From contig NZ_OY781981.1 of NCBI RefSeq assembly GCF_963677565.1, positions 930,001 to 994,000 of the forward strand: DNA of 64,000 nt. Reading direction: 5' to 3'. The notes beneath the pieces are model-generated. The model ran no database searches. It was not told the origin of the DNA and was given only the letters and a program-made list of their open reading frames with translations. How positions within the stretch are numbered: the stretch's first letter is position 1; the number at the start of each line of letters is the position of its first letter. Positions 50,492 through 58,438 of this stretch are shown piece by piece. The position numbers and the translations under genes were made by a program. This stretch comes from an uncultured Draconibacterium sp. GTDB lineage: Bacteria > Bacteroidota > Bacteroidia > Bacteroidales > Prolixibacteraceae.

Positions 50492-51286
50492 ATGAAAATG
50501 AAAAACATCCGGATACTTGTATTTCTGTTCACCTTGCCGGCTTATTTGTTCGCCCAGGAGGATTCTCTGATGGTGGAACATAAAACTACTCCCTACGACC
50601 TGTTATCAAGCTATTACACCGATAATTTTCGTCCCTTTCAAAAAGGTAATTTTTATGCGGGATTGGCTTTTTCGGTAACCGACAAACGCCTGACCAATAC
50701 CAATTACCTGTTTCAGCAGATTGTTGAAGGTGATCGGCTCGATTATGATTTATTGCTTAAAGGTGGTTATTATACCGGCGATTACGGGATGGTAATTATT
50801 AATTTCAATTACTTTCAGAATCGCTTTGGCGGCACCGTTTTTCAGGATCCTGACACCTTGCAATCAAATACACTAAAACGCGGGTTTGCTATTAGTCCGG
50901 GCTTTCGTTCATCGGTACCTTTAACACCAAACGAAAGGTTGAGTTTTTACACCGAAGTTGGTTTTACTTTAGGCGGCAGCAGCTCACTTACCCGTAAAGT
51001 GAAAAACATCGACGAGATTGATAAAATCCACAAACAGGAGTTCTTTTTTGGTTTAGGTTTAAGTCCCGGAATTACCTTTTTTGCGATGGAGAATTTTGCT
51101 TTCGAAGTGCAGCTGAACAACGTTTTGGGTTACCAGTTAAATGTTGCCAAAAGCAGCACCAACGATGGTCCTGAATCGAAACAGGTGCGCCAGAATGTCG
51201 ACTTTAACATTAACTTACTCTCGCTGGAACTGGGACTGGCATACTATTTTGGAGCAGATAAAATCAGAAAGGGGGCAGGCAAATGA
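50492..51286 (+). CDS. Outer-membrane beta-barrel protein, unknown
   Basis: 264 residues. Signal peptide ending AYLFAQED. Strands with Tyr/Phe girdles: FRPFQKGNFYAGLAFSVTDKR, DYDLLLKGGYYTGDYGMVIINFNYFQNRF, RGFAISPGFRSSVPL, LSFYTEVGFTLGG, FFFGLGLSPGITFF, LLSLELGLAYYFG. Its last four bases overlap the start of the PCMD lipoprotein gene (ATGA), so the two are translationally coupled. Confidence 0.75.
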   Translation: MKMKNIRILVFLFTLPAYLFAQEDSLMVEHKTTPYDLLSSYYTDNFRPFQKGNFYAGLAFSVTDKRLTNTNYLFQQIVEGDRLDYDLLLKGGYYTGDYGMVIINFNYFQNRFGGTVFQDPDTLQSNTLKRGFAISPGFRSSVPLTPNERLSFYTEVGFTLGGSSSLTRKVKNIDEIDKIHKQEFFFGLGLSPGITFFAMENFAFEVQLNNVLGYQLNVAKSSTNDGPESKQVRQNVDFNINLLSLELGLAYYFGADKIRKGAGK

Positions 51287-52362
51287 AAAAATTAATCAAC
51301 CTGGTCATTTTGGTTTTGATACTGTTTTCCTGTGTTAAGGAAGATCATTTTGGATTGTCGCCATACGGAAATATTAAAAAATTTTTGGTGAGTAACCAGG
51401 CCGGAAATGCTATTATCGACACAGACAATCAATCGATTACTGTTGAAATTCCTGGGGGTGTGGAGCTTACGTCCTTGGTTATTCAGGAATTGGAACTTTC
51501 GTCGTTTGCCACTGCCGATAAAGCTGTTGGAGACAGAATTGATCTAAGCGATGAAGCCACCATTAATGTTATTGCCGAGAATGGAAACGTACATCCATGG
51601 ACAATAGAATCATATGTAGCATCGGCAACTCCCCAACTTATTAACGGAGATTTAAATGCATGGTATAAAACCAGTTCTGGTTACTATGAACCAGGAGCCG
51701 ATGCCGCTTCAACCATTTGGGGAACAGGAAACAAGGGAACTCAGATTTTAGGTAAAATAGCAACTACGCCATACGATTCAGGGGATGAAAATTTGGCTGC
51801 GTTTATGGAAACCTATGATTTGGGATTGGCCGGTGTTCCGTTAAAAACACCCATCGCTGCAGGATCGCTGTTTACCGGATATTTTGATTCCGACAAATTA
51901 GATCCAACAGACCCGGAAGCAGCCATCGATTTTGGAACACCTTTTACCGGGCGGCCTGATAAAATCCGTTTTAAATATTCTTATGTACCCGGCCCGGTTA
52001 ATAAAGACAGAAATGGTAACGTATTGGATTATGATGATAACTGCGACATTTATGCATTGTTTGAGGTGCGTCTTGGAGGCAATACTCAGCGTTTGGGAAC
52101 GGCATGGTTTCGCAGCGATGCAAACCAGCCGGAAATGATCACACAAGAAATTGAAGTTGTTTATGGGCCGCTTGATAATTCATTCCCGGACTACATGAAA
52201 CCGGATGATATGGATTTTGTGTCGGGTGATTCAGCAACTTACATGTTACCTACGCATATAACTTTTGTGGCTTCGTCAAGTTACAATGGGGCAATTTTTG
52301 CCGGTGCAGTTGGCAGCAAACTTATCATCGATGATGTGGAAATGGTTTACGATGAAGAATAA
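51283..52362 (+). CDS. PCMD-domain lipoprotein
   Basis: 359 residues. Lipoprotein signal to LILFSC17. A beta-rich N-terminal region (about 30-110, IKKFLVSNQAGNAIIDTDNQSITVEIPGGV), then a PCMD-type domain (about 115-355): PQLINGDLNAWYKTSSGYYEPG, a Trp-Gly start, and SYNGAIFAGAVGSKLIIDDVEMVYDEE at the end. PCMD stands for putative carbohydrate metabolism domain; the activity is unknown. Overlaps the upstream beta-barrel gene by four bases. Likely a surface glycan-binding partner of that barrel; inferred. Confidence 0.8.
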   Translation: MKKLINLVILVLILFSCVKEDHFGLSPYGNIKKFLVSNQAGNAIIDTDNQSITVEIPGGVELTSLVIQELELSSFATADKAVGDRIDLSDEATINVIAENGNVHPWTIESYVASATPQLINGDLNAWYKTSSGYYEPGADAASTIWGTGNKGTQILGKIATTPYDSGDENLAAFMETYDLGLAGVPLKTPIAAGSLFTGYFDSDKLDPTDPEAAIDFGTPFTGRPDKIRFKYSYVPGPVNKDRNGNVLDYDDNCDIYALFEVRLGGNTQRLGTAWFRSDANQPEMITQEIEVVYGPLDNSFPDYMKPDDMDFVSGDSATYMLPTHITFVASSSYNGAIFAGAVGSKLIIDDVEMVYDEE

Positions 52363-52389
52363 AGAGTATGACATCAGAAGATGTGTTTC

Positions 52390-52466
52390 GTCATCCTGAA
52401 CTTGATTCAATATCTTCAAATTAATGAAATTTGCCTCACCAGATTATGAAATAAATTCAGAATGAC
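52390..52466. repeat. REP-like inverted repeat
   Basis: GTCATCCTGAA (52390-52400) and TTCAGAATGAC (52456-52466) pair at 10 of 11 positions. Such GTCATTCTGAA arms recur in many bacterial genomes as intergenic palindromes. Other copies would be needed to define the element. Confidence 0.4.
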
Positions 52467-52528
52467 ATTGGTTAGTAACTTTAATTCAGCAATTAATATT
52501 TCAATTCAAATAGTCGTAATTTAATTCG

Positions 52529-52933
52529 CTAATCCGACTTTCCCCAGGTTAGAACAATTATAGTTCCTAATATTCCTGTAATTATTGCATAGGCCAGAGC
52601 ATCAATTATAATGGCCCAAACATTCAGTAATATGTTGGTCACTGAATAAATTCCTAAATCGGTGGTTAGGGCATACAAACCACCAAAAAGAATCCCAATT
52701 TTTAAACCATCGATCCATTTTTTTGCCTGTCCCCATTTTAAAAACAAGGTATTAAGCAGTGCATAAATCAGGTTGGAAAGAATAATTGCCCACCAAACCA
52801 TTTCGTTATTCTTCAAGTAAACATCCTGGTTATAGTTGTTTGCTGAAAAATCCATGAGCAGAATTCCCCAAAATAGCCAACCCAGAAAGAAAAAAGCGAT
52901 GCCGCCAAAAACTGTTCCCCTGAGAATTTTCAT
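52529..52933 (-). CDS. Four-helix membrane protein, unknown
   Basis: 134 residues, four membrane helices (about 8-28, 45-64, 76-92 and 100-128). The first helix pair has FFFLGWLFWGILLMDFSANN, resembling the DUF1761-type of small membrane proteins, but I am not sure. The end is WGKSD. Alone on the minus strand between two plus-strand genes. Confidence 0.6.
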   Translation of the reverse strand: MKILRGTVFGGIAFFFLGWLFWGILLMDFSANNYNQDVYLKNNEMVWWAIILSNLIYALLNTLFLKWGQAKKWIDGLKIGILFGGLYALTTDLGIYSVTNILLNVWAIIIDALAYAIITGILGTIIVLTWGKSD

Positions 52934-53121
52934 AGCGTAGTTATTTAAAGTTTAGCGAAACTAATTGAACACACTTGTTTTCTACGGCAGAATACAATAG
53001 AAGGTTTTGGTGCAACTGATGAGTTGTTTGCCGTGTATTTTAGAATTCAGTATTTAACTTTTTGGTTTTTAACCGTCAATCGATGTCAAAAAATTATAAT
53101 TTTAACGATCCTGAAAATTTA

Positions 53122-54594
53122 ATGATGAGAGTAACAATTTTATACGTGCTGTTAATGGCAGCAATTACACTAAATGCACTTGCCCAACAGAGTAATAAAG
53201 ATCTGCAATTAAAAACCTTTCACTCCATCTCCAGCAACCAATTAATGGAGTATGCCGCTGAGCTGAGTTCAAACAAATATGAAGGCCGCTTATCCGGTAC
53301 TCCTGAGTATCTTGAAGCGGCTAAATGGTGTGCTTCAAAATTTGAAGAGTGGGGTATTCAACCTGCTAACAATGGCAGTTACTTTCAGTATTTCCCGAAC
53401 GAATATTCAGAGGTAAAGGCTTTGGGTTCGGTAGTTTATTTTAACGGAGATGAAAAAACATACCTCGATTTTCCAGAAGATTATTTTCCCGGATCGAACT
53501 CGGCAAGTGGCACTGTTCAGGCCGAACTCGTTTATGTTGGCCATGGAATTACTGCCCCTGAACTTGATTACGACGATTACAAGAATGTGGATGTTAAAGG
53601 GAAGATTATCATTCTTGAAAGCGGAACACCCTATACTAAAAATGATGAAACATTGGCAAAGTGGACACCTTACGCCTACCATCGTTATAAGTTCCGAAAT
53701 GCAGTAAAACATGGTGCAGCCGGAATGATATATGTAAGCAAACTGGCTAATCCGAATACCGTAAATCTTGAAGGTTTTATCTACGCCCATGTTGATATAA
53801 AAGTGGCAGAAAAGATCTTTACTGATGCCGGGAAAGATTTAATTGAAGTGCGAAAACAGTTGAAAGATATGGAAACTCCATCGTTTGAACTACCCACAGA
53901 GCAGCAGGTTTTTATTCGGGCAGAAACAAAATATTTTCCCGAAGCACAGGCTTGTAACGTAGTTGGAATGATCGAAGGTTCTGATCCGGAATTAAAAGAT
54001 GAGGTAATCATTATCGGTGGTCACCTTGATGGACAAGGTAAAATGGGCGATGTAATATTTCCAAGCGCACTTGATAATGCTTCAGGTATCAGCGATATTC
54101 TTGGGGCTGCAAAAGCATTGGCGAGCTCAGAAGAAAAACCTAAACGCTCGGTTTTGTTTATACTTCTCGGAGGCGAAGAATGTGGGCTGTATGGCTCAAA
54201 ATATTATTGCGAGAATCCATTATTTCCGGTTGAGAAAACTAAACTGATGATTAACCTGGATATGGTGGGTAATGGAACAGGATTTTTTGTTTCGGGCGGG
54301 AAAACGCATACGAAATTGTTTAGTCATTTTGAAACGGCCAACAATACTTTCATCCATCGCGAAATGCAAGCCTCGGCAGTGCAGAAAAACTATGGAAGGC
54401 CGCGTTCTGATGCTTCCGTTTTTGAAGATATCGGTATTAATACTTTTAGCTTATGGACGCGTAATTCTGTTTACCCGGTGTACTATCATCATCCCATGGA
54501 TAAAACCAATGTACTTACTCCAGAAATTATGGAAGATGCCGCCAAACTACTTTATCTTGGTGTTTTGGGCGTGGCCAACGATACTAAACTTTAG
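53122..54594 (+). CDS. M28-family aminopeptidase with PA domain, exported
   Basis: 490 residues from the ATG at 53122; ATGs at 53083 and a TTG at 53062 would add an atypical N-terminus. Signal peptide MMRVTILYVLLMAAITLNALAQ. A PA-domain-like part (about 100-215, ELVYVGHGITAPELDYDDYKNVDVKGK) precedes the zinc site: GGHLDGQG (His and Asp), DNASGISD (Asp), LGGEECGLYGS (Glu-Glu), NLDMVGNG (Asp) and YYHHPMD (His). It would cleave N-terminal residues from peptides outside the cytoplasm. Alone on the plus strand. Confidence 0.85.
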   Translation: MMRVTILYVLLMAAITLNALAQQSNKDLQLKTFHSISSNQLMEYAAELSSNKYEGRLSGTPEYLEAAKWCASKFEEWGIQPANNGSYFQYFPNEYSEVKALGSVVYFNGDEKTYLDFPEDYFPGSNSASGTVQAELVYVGHGITAPELDYDDYKNVDVKGKIIILESGTPYTKNDETLAKWTPYAYHRYKFRNAVKHGAAGMIYVSKLANPNTVNLEGFIYAHVDIKVAEKIFTDAGKDLIEVRKQLKDMETPSFELPTEQQVFIRAETKYFPEAQACNVVGMIEGSDPELKDEVIIIGGHLDGQGKMGDVIFPSALDNASGISDILGAAKALASSEEKPKRSVLFILLGGEECGLYGSKYYCENPLFPVEKTKLMINLDMVGNGTGFFVSGGKTHTKLFSHFETANNTFIHREMQASAVQKNYGRPRSDASVFEDIGINTFSLWTRNSVYPVYYHHPMDKTNVLTPEIMEDAAKLLYLGVLGVANDTKL

Positions 54595-54671
54595 CAACTG
54601 ATTGTAAACTGGCTCAACTTTTTTCCAATTTGCCTTGTTACTTTCTAAACACTACTACTTGGGCAACTTCT

Positions 54672-55439
54672 ATGGAGTCGAAAAAAGAACATTACAAACG
54701 CGCATTGCTCGATCTGTCGAATAGAAAAGATCTTATTCCCGGAATATATAATTACTGCGACCGCTGGTGTGAACGCTGTACCATGACACAAAAATGTCTG
54801 ACTTATTTACACGAGCAGGAAGTAAAAGCTGAGTCAGATTCTATGAATCCGGATGAGGCAAACAAAAATTTTTGGGATCAGATCAGAATGGCCTGGGAAG
54901 TTACACTTGAAATGTTGGAAGAAGACGCAGATGAGCGTGGAATTGATCTTAGTGATGTCCCTGATATTGAGCTGCCAAAGCACGTTGAAACACCGCTGGA
55001 AGTGAGATCTCGTGATTATGGTACCAATATTCATAACTGGATGAAAGATAACCAACAGTTTTTTGCTGCAAAAGCCGAGCAATTGGTTACGATTAACGAT
55101 GAAGCATCAATGATTAAATACCAGGATGCCATGGAAGTAATTCAATGGTATGGTCCTTTTATTGGAGCCAAGGTGCACCGGTCACATCTGGAGCTGGAGC
55201 AACGTCAGAATAATCCTGATGATGAATTTAATTTATACGCGGATAATCTTGGATCGGCAAAAATTGCCATCATTGCCATCCAGCGTTCCATGGACGCACT
55301 TTCGGTTTATTATTCAGCTTTCAAAGAAATGGAAGATGAGATACTGAAATTTCTGCTGGAGTTATCGCAAATTAAAAAGCAAATGCTGAGTACCTTTCCC
55401 GGAGTGATGGACTTCAAACGACCGGGATTTGATGATTAA
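54672..55439 (+). CDS. Helical protein with N-terminal Cys motif, unknown
   Basis: 255 residues from the ATG at 54672; the frame also opens at a TTG at 54630. Near residue 27 it has CDRWCERCTMTQKC, a C-x3-C-x2-C-x5-C pattern that could bind zinc or a cluster. The rest is helical and acidic in the middle (EEDADERGIDLSDVPDIELP). There is no membrane segment or signal peptide. I do not recognise the family. The DUF2797 gene, also with Cys pairs, follows by 62 bases on the same strand. Confidence 0.6.
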   Translation: MESKKEHYKRALLDLSNRKDLIPGIYNYCDRWCERCTMTQKCLTYLHEQEVKAESDSMNPDEANKNFWDQIRMAWEVTLEMLEEDADERGIDLSDVPDIELPKHVETPLEVRSRDYGTNIHNWMKDNQQFFAAKAEQLVTINDEASMIKYQDAMEVIQWYGPFIGAKVHRSHLELEQRQNNPDDEFNLYADNLGSAKIAIIAIQRSMDALSVYYSAFKEMEDEILKFLLELSQIKKQMLSTFPGVMDFKRPGFDD

Positions 55440-55501
55440 AATTCGTGTAAAGTTTGTAACGTTCTTCTTCTGTATTATTTTCACGTCAGAAAATGATTAT
55501 C

Positions 55502-56299
55502 ATGGAATTTGAAGGCAACATTCGAAAAATGAAAACCGAGCTTGATGCGCCGGTAAAATATACACTTCCCATTGGCGAAGAGCAAATTGATATGAACGCG
55601 TTAATTGGGAAGGAAATCTCGATGCGATTCGACGGGCAGATCAATTGTATCTCTTGCGGCAAAAAGACAAAAACTTCATTTAATCAGGGATTCTGTTACA
55701 ACTGTCTTCAAACAGCTCCCGAAGCCAGCGAGTCAATCATTCGTCCAGAACTGTCGAAAGCACATCTTGGAATTGCGCGCGATGTTGAGTGGGCCGAGAA
55801 ACACGATCTTATCGATCATTTTGTATACCTGGCCGTATCGAGCGCATTAAAAGTTGGCGTAACCCGCGAGCACCAAATTCCAACCCGTTGGATTGACCAG
55901 GGAGCCAGCTATGCCATTAAAATTGCAAAAACGCCAAACCGCCACATTGCCGGAGTTATGGAGGTGTTTCTGAAAAATCATTTTGCGGATAAAACCAATT
56001 GGAGAGCTATGTTAAAAAACGAAATTCTGAAGGATTTCGATCTGGCTGCCGAGAAGGAACGAATTACAAACCTGCTTCCGCTGGAGTTGCAGAAATATGT
56101 TGACGCTGAAAATGAGATTACCGAAATCAATTATCCGGTTGAGCAGTTTCCGGTAAAAATTAAGAGTATTGGTTTTGACAAACTCCATGAAATCACAGGA
56201 AGGCTGGCAGGAATAAAGGGGCAATATTTAATTTTTGATGACAGTCGCGTATTAAATATCCGGAAACACAATGGTTATTTTTTGCGAGTGGCAATGTAG
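55502..56299 (+). CDS. DUF2797 protein
   Basis: 265 residues from the ATG at 55502; an ATG at 55493 is the alternative. The zinc-ribbon part NCISCGKKTKTSFNQGFCYNC (about 49-69) is followed by the family core HLGIARDVEWAEKHDLIDHFVYLAVSSALKVGVTREHQIPTRWIDQGASYAIKIAKTPNR, which resembles a GIY-YIG-type fold. Then the C-terminus. The function of DUF2797 is not established. Its last 25 bases overlap the convergent polyprenyl synthase gene. Confidence 0.8.
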   Translation: MEFEGNIRKMKTELDAPVKYTLPIGEEQIDMNALIGKEISMRFDGQINCISCGKKTKTSFNQGFCYNCLQTAPEASESIIRPELSKAHLGIARDVEWAEKHDLIDHFVYLAVSSALKVGVTREHQIPTRWIDQGASYAIKIAKTPNRHIAGVMEVFLKNHFADKTNWRAMLKNEILKDFDLAAEKERITNLLPLELQKYVDAENEITEINYPVEQFPVKIKSIGFDKLHEITGRLAGIKGQYLIFDDSRVLNIRKHNGYFLRVAM

Positions 56300-57249
56300 T
56301 TCATTAGTTCGATAAGCGATTCGCGTGCCTCACATTCCGGAAATTCTTTTAAACCGGCAATCGCTTTATCTTTAAACTCATTCATTTTTTGTTCGGCATA
56401 CTCCAAACCACCTTTTTCGGTTACCAGTTGAATCAGTTCTTCAACAACTGCCGAGCTATTATTTTTGCGTTTAATCAGTCGCAAAATCCGCTTCCGTTCC
56501 GATCGGTCGGCTTCATTTAAAACATGCAGTAGCGGAAGAGTAATTTTCTTCTCCTTTATGTCGTTGCCCGTTGGTTTACCCAGAAGGCCTTTCGACTGGT
56601 AATCGAAAATATCATCTTTTATCTGGAACGCAATTCCGGCATCTTGCCCAATGCTGTACATTTTTTCAATAATGGCCTCATCATCAACAGCCGATGCAGC
56701 ACCAATTGCCATACTGGTGGCAATTAGCGAAGCCGTTTTTTTGCGGATGATCTCGAAATAAGTTTCATCGTCAATGTCCAGTTTACGACTTTTTTTCATT
56801 TGCAGGATTTCCCCTTCAGCCATATCCTGAACTGCGCGCGAAATAAGATGCAGGAAGTTGTATTTTTTGCTTTCAAGCTGAAGTAAAAGTCCGCGGGCCA
56901 AAATATAATCGCCTACCAAAACGGCCAGTTTGTTTTTCCAGAGGGCTTTAACCGAAAATGATCCACGGCGTTCGTACGATTCGTCAACCACATCGTCGTG
57001 TACCAGCGTGGCAGTGTGTAATAATTCCACTGAACAGGCTGCCAGTTTTGAATATTCATTGGTTCCGCCGTGCAACTTGGCCGAAAGAAACACAAATATG
57101 GGTCGTAATTGTTTTCCTTTGGTACGATAGAGGAAATTAAGAATAGTTGCCAGCAATGGAATATCGCTCTGCAACGATTTTTTAAAATAAGGCTCAAAAT
57201 CATGCAATTCTTGTTCAATGGGGGCCTTTATTTTCTTTATCGTTGTCAT
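56275..57249 (-). CDS. ispB: Polyprenyl diphosphate synthase (IspB/octaprenyl type)
   Basis: 324 residues. First aspartate-rich motif LVHD85D86VVD89E; second motif IKD212D213IFD216Y; also GKQLRP near 46 and KTASL at 171. It chains isoprene units onto FPP to give a long prenyl diphosphate; the length set is decided by residues before the first motif, and a side chain for menaquinone is the normal role in this phylum. Overlaps the end of the DUF2797 gene by 25 bases, tail to tail. The gene product would supply MenA at 2.2 kb. Confidence 0.9.
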   Translation of the reverse strand: MTTIKKIKAPIEQELHDFEPYFKKSLQSDIPLLATILNFLYRTKGKQLRPIFVFLSAKLHGGTNEYSKLAACSVELLHTATLVHDDVVDESYERRGSFSVKALWKNKLAVLVGDYILARGLLLQLESKKYNFLHLISRAVQDMAEGEILQMKKSRKLDIDDETYFEIIRKKTASLIATSMAIGAASAVDDEAIIEKMYSIGQDAGIAFQIKDDIFDYQSKGLLGKPTGNDIKEKKITLPLLHVLNEADRSERKRILRLIKRKNNSSAVVEELIQLVTEKGGLEYAEQKMNEFKDKAIAGLKEFPECEARESLIELMNYIATRKK

Positions 57250-57389
57250 TCCTTATACCAACTTCTATTTCGATGAACGAACATAGAATAATTTTAAATA
57301 AAAACAGACTTTTTATTTAAAAAAACTAAAAATTACCCGTTTTGTACAAATGTTAGATATCCACAGACAAAAAAGCAATCAACAAATCT

Positions 57390-57407
57390 CAAATATTTAT
57401 ATATTTG
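57390..57407 (+). promoter_or_regulatory. ArsR-type operator over the -7 element
   Basis: CAAATAT (57390-57396), TTAT, ATATTTG (57401-57407) is a perfect 7-bp inverted repeat overlapping the -7 element TATATTTG (57400-57407), 19 bases before the ATG of an ArsR-type regulator. This is the position expected for autorepression. Confidence 0.55.
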
Positions 57408-57426
57408 CATTTATAAAGGTATAAGT

Positions 57427-57729
57427 ATGGTAGATATCAAGGAGATAAATGTTGAACGTTTGGAGGTTGCCGCCAGTATGCTAAAAGCAATGGCACACCC
57501 GATGCGGATTGCAATTCTGAAGCATCTTGAGGGCGGGAAGAAATTGACTGTTACCGAGATTCATGAGTTGTTGAAGATTGAACAGTCAACAACCTCACAT
57601 CATTTAGGAATATTGCGCGATAAGGGCGTTTTGTGCTCAAAACGAGAGGGCAAAAATACCTATTATTACTTGAGGTATAATATTCTTAGCCAGATAGTTG
57701 ACTGCTTGGAGACTTGCACTTGCGATTAG
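57427..57729 (+). CDS. ArsR-family transcriptional regulator
   Basis: 100 residues. A winged helix core: LEVAASMLKAMAHPMRIAILKHLEGG, the recognition helix LLKIEQSTTSHHLGILRDKGVL, and a wing CSKREGKNTYYYLR. There is no ELCVCDL-like As/Sb site in the DNA-recognition region, but the end is DCLETCTCD, where three cysteines (C-x3-C-x-C) might bind a metal. ArsR proteins repress their own operon and release it on sensing. A palindrome covers its promoter. The target genes are not visible: rdgB, 130 bases downstream, follows a terminator. Confidence 0.85.
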   Translation: MVDIKEINVERLEVAASMLKAMAHPMRIAILKHLEGGKKLTVTEIHELLKIEQSTTSHHLGILRDKGVLCSKREGKNTYYYLRYNILSQIVDCLETCTCD

Positions 57730-57752
57730 AAAAATACGATGTACGATAGCAA

Positions 57753-57783
57753 AAGCCGCTGATAAAAATCAAGCGGTTTTTTT
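57753..57783 (+). terminator. Terminator after the ArsR-type gene
   Basis: AAGCCGCTGAT (from 57753), AAAA, ATCAAGCGGTTTTTTT; a stem with one bulge and a T-run. It separates the regulator gene from rdgB. Confidence 0.6.
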
Positions 57784-57859
57784 GTGCCTGAAAAAGCTAT
57801 ATCTGAAAGTTCCTGTAAAGTATGGCCATTTTCTTATTTTTACCTAAAATTATTCGATT

Positions 57860-58438
57860 ATGAAGCTCGTTTTTGCGACAAATAACAAACATAAACTGGA
57901 AGAATTGCAAGCTATTTTGGGCGATCATTTTACCCTGCTTAGTTTAAAAGATATTGAGTGTTTCGACGAAATTCCGGAGGAACAGCCCACGCTTGAAGGA
58001 AATGCCAGCCAGAAAGCCTACTATGTCTATGACAAATTCGGCATAGATTGTTTTGCCGACGACACCGGTTTGGAGATTGAAGCCCTGAATGGTGAGCCCG
58101 GAGTGTTTTCGGCACGTTATGCCGGCGAAGACAAAAACCCGGAGGCGAATATGAATATGGTACTTGAAAAACTGGCTAAAATAAATGATAGAAAAGCACG
58201 TTTTAGAACTGTTATTTCGCTGGTGATTGCCGGTGAGGAAAAACAATTTGAAGGTATTGTAAACGGCGAAATACTAAAGGAAAAACGTGGAGGCGCCGGA
58301 TTTGGTTACGATCCTATTTTTAAACCTGAAGGAATCAACCAATCGTTTGCCGAAATGGGCCTCGAAGATAAGAACAAGATCAGTCACCGGGGGAGAGCCG
58401 TACAAAAACTGGTCGACTATTTACAAAAGCTGGATTAA
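57860..58438 (+). CDS. rdgB: Non-canonical purine NTP pyrophosphatase
   Basis: 192 residues. HAM1/RdgB landmarks: MKLVFATNNKHKLEEL at the start, FADDTGLEIEALNGEPGVFSARYAG (about 65-89), GGAGFGYDPIFKP (about 145-157) and KISHRGRAVQKL near the end. It hydrolyses dITP, XTP and ITP, keeping deaminated purines out of DNA and RNA. Ends on the base before the porZ start, so it heads an operon with porZ and recO. Confidence 0.95.
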   Translation: MKLVFATNNKHKLEELQAILGDHFTLLSLKDIECFDEIPEEQPTLEGNASQKAYYVYDKFGIDCFADDTGLEIEALNGEPGVFSARYAGEDKNPEANMNMVLEKLAKINDRKARFRTVISLVIAGEEKQFEGIVNGEILKEKRGGAGFGYDPIFKPEGINQSFAEMGLEDKNKISHRGRAVQKLVDYLQKLD

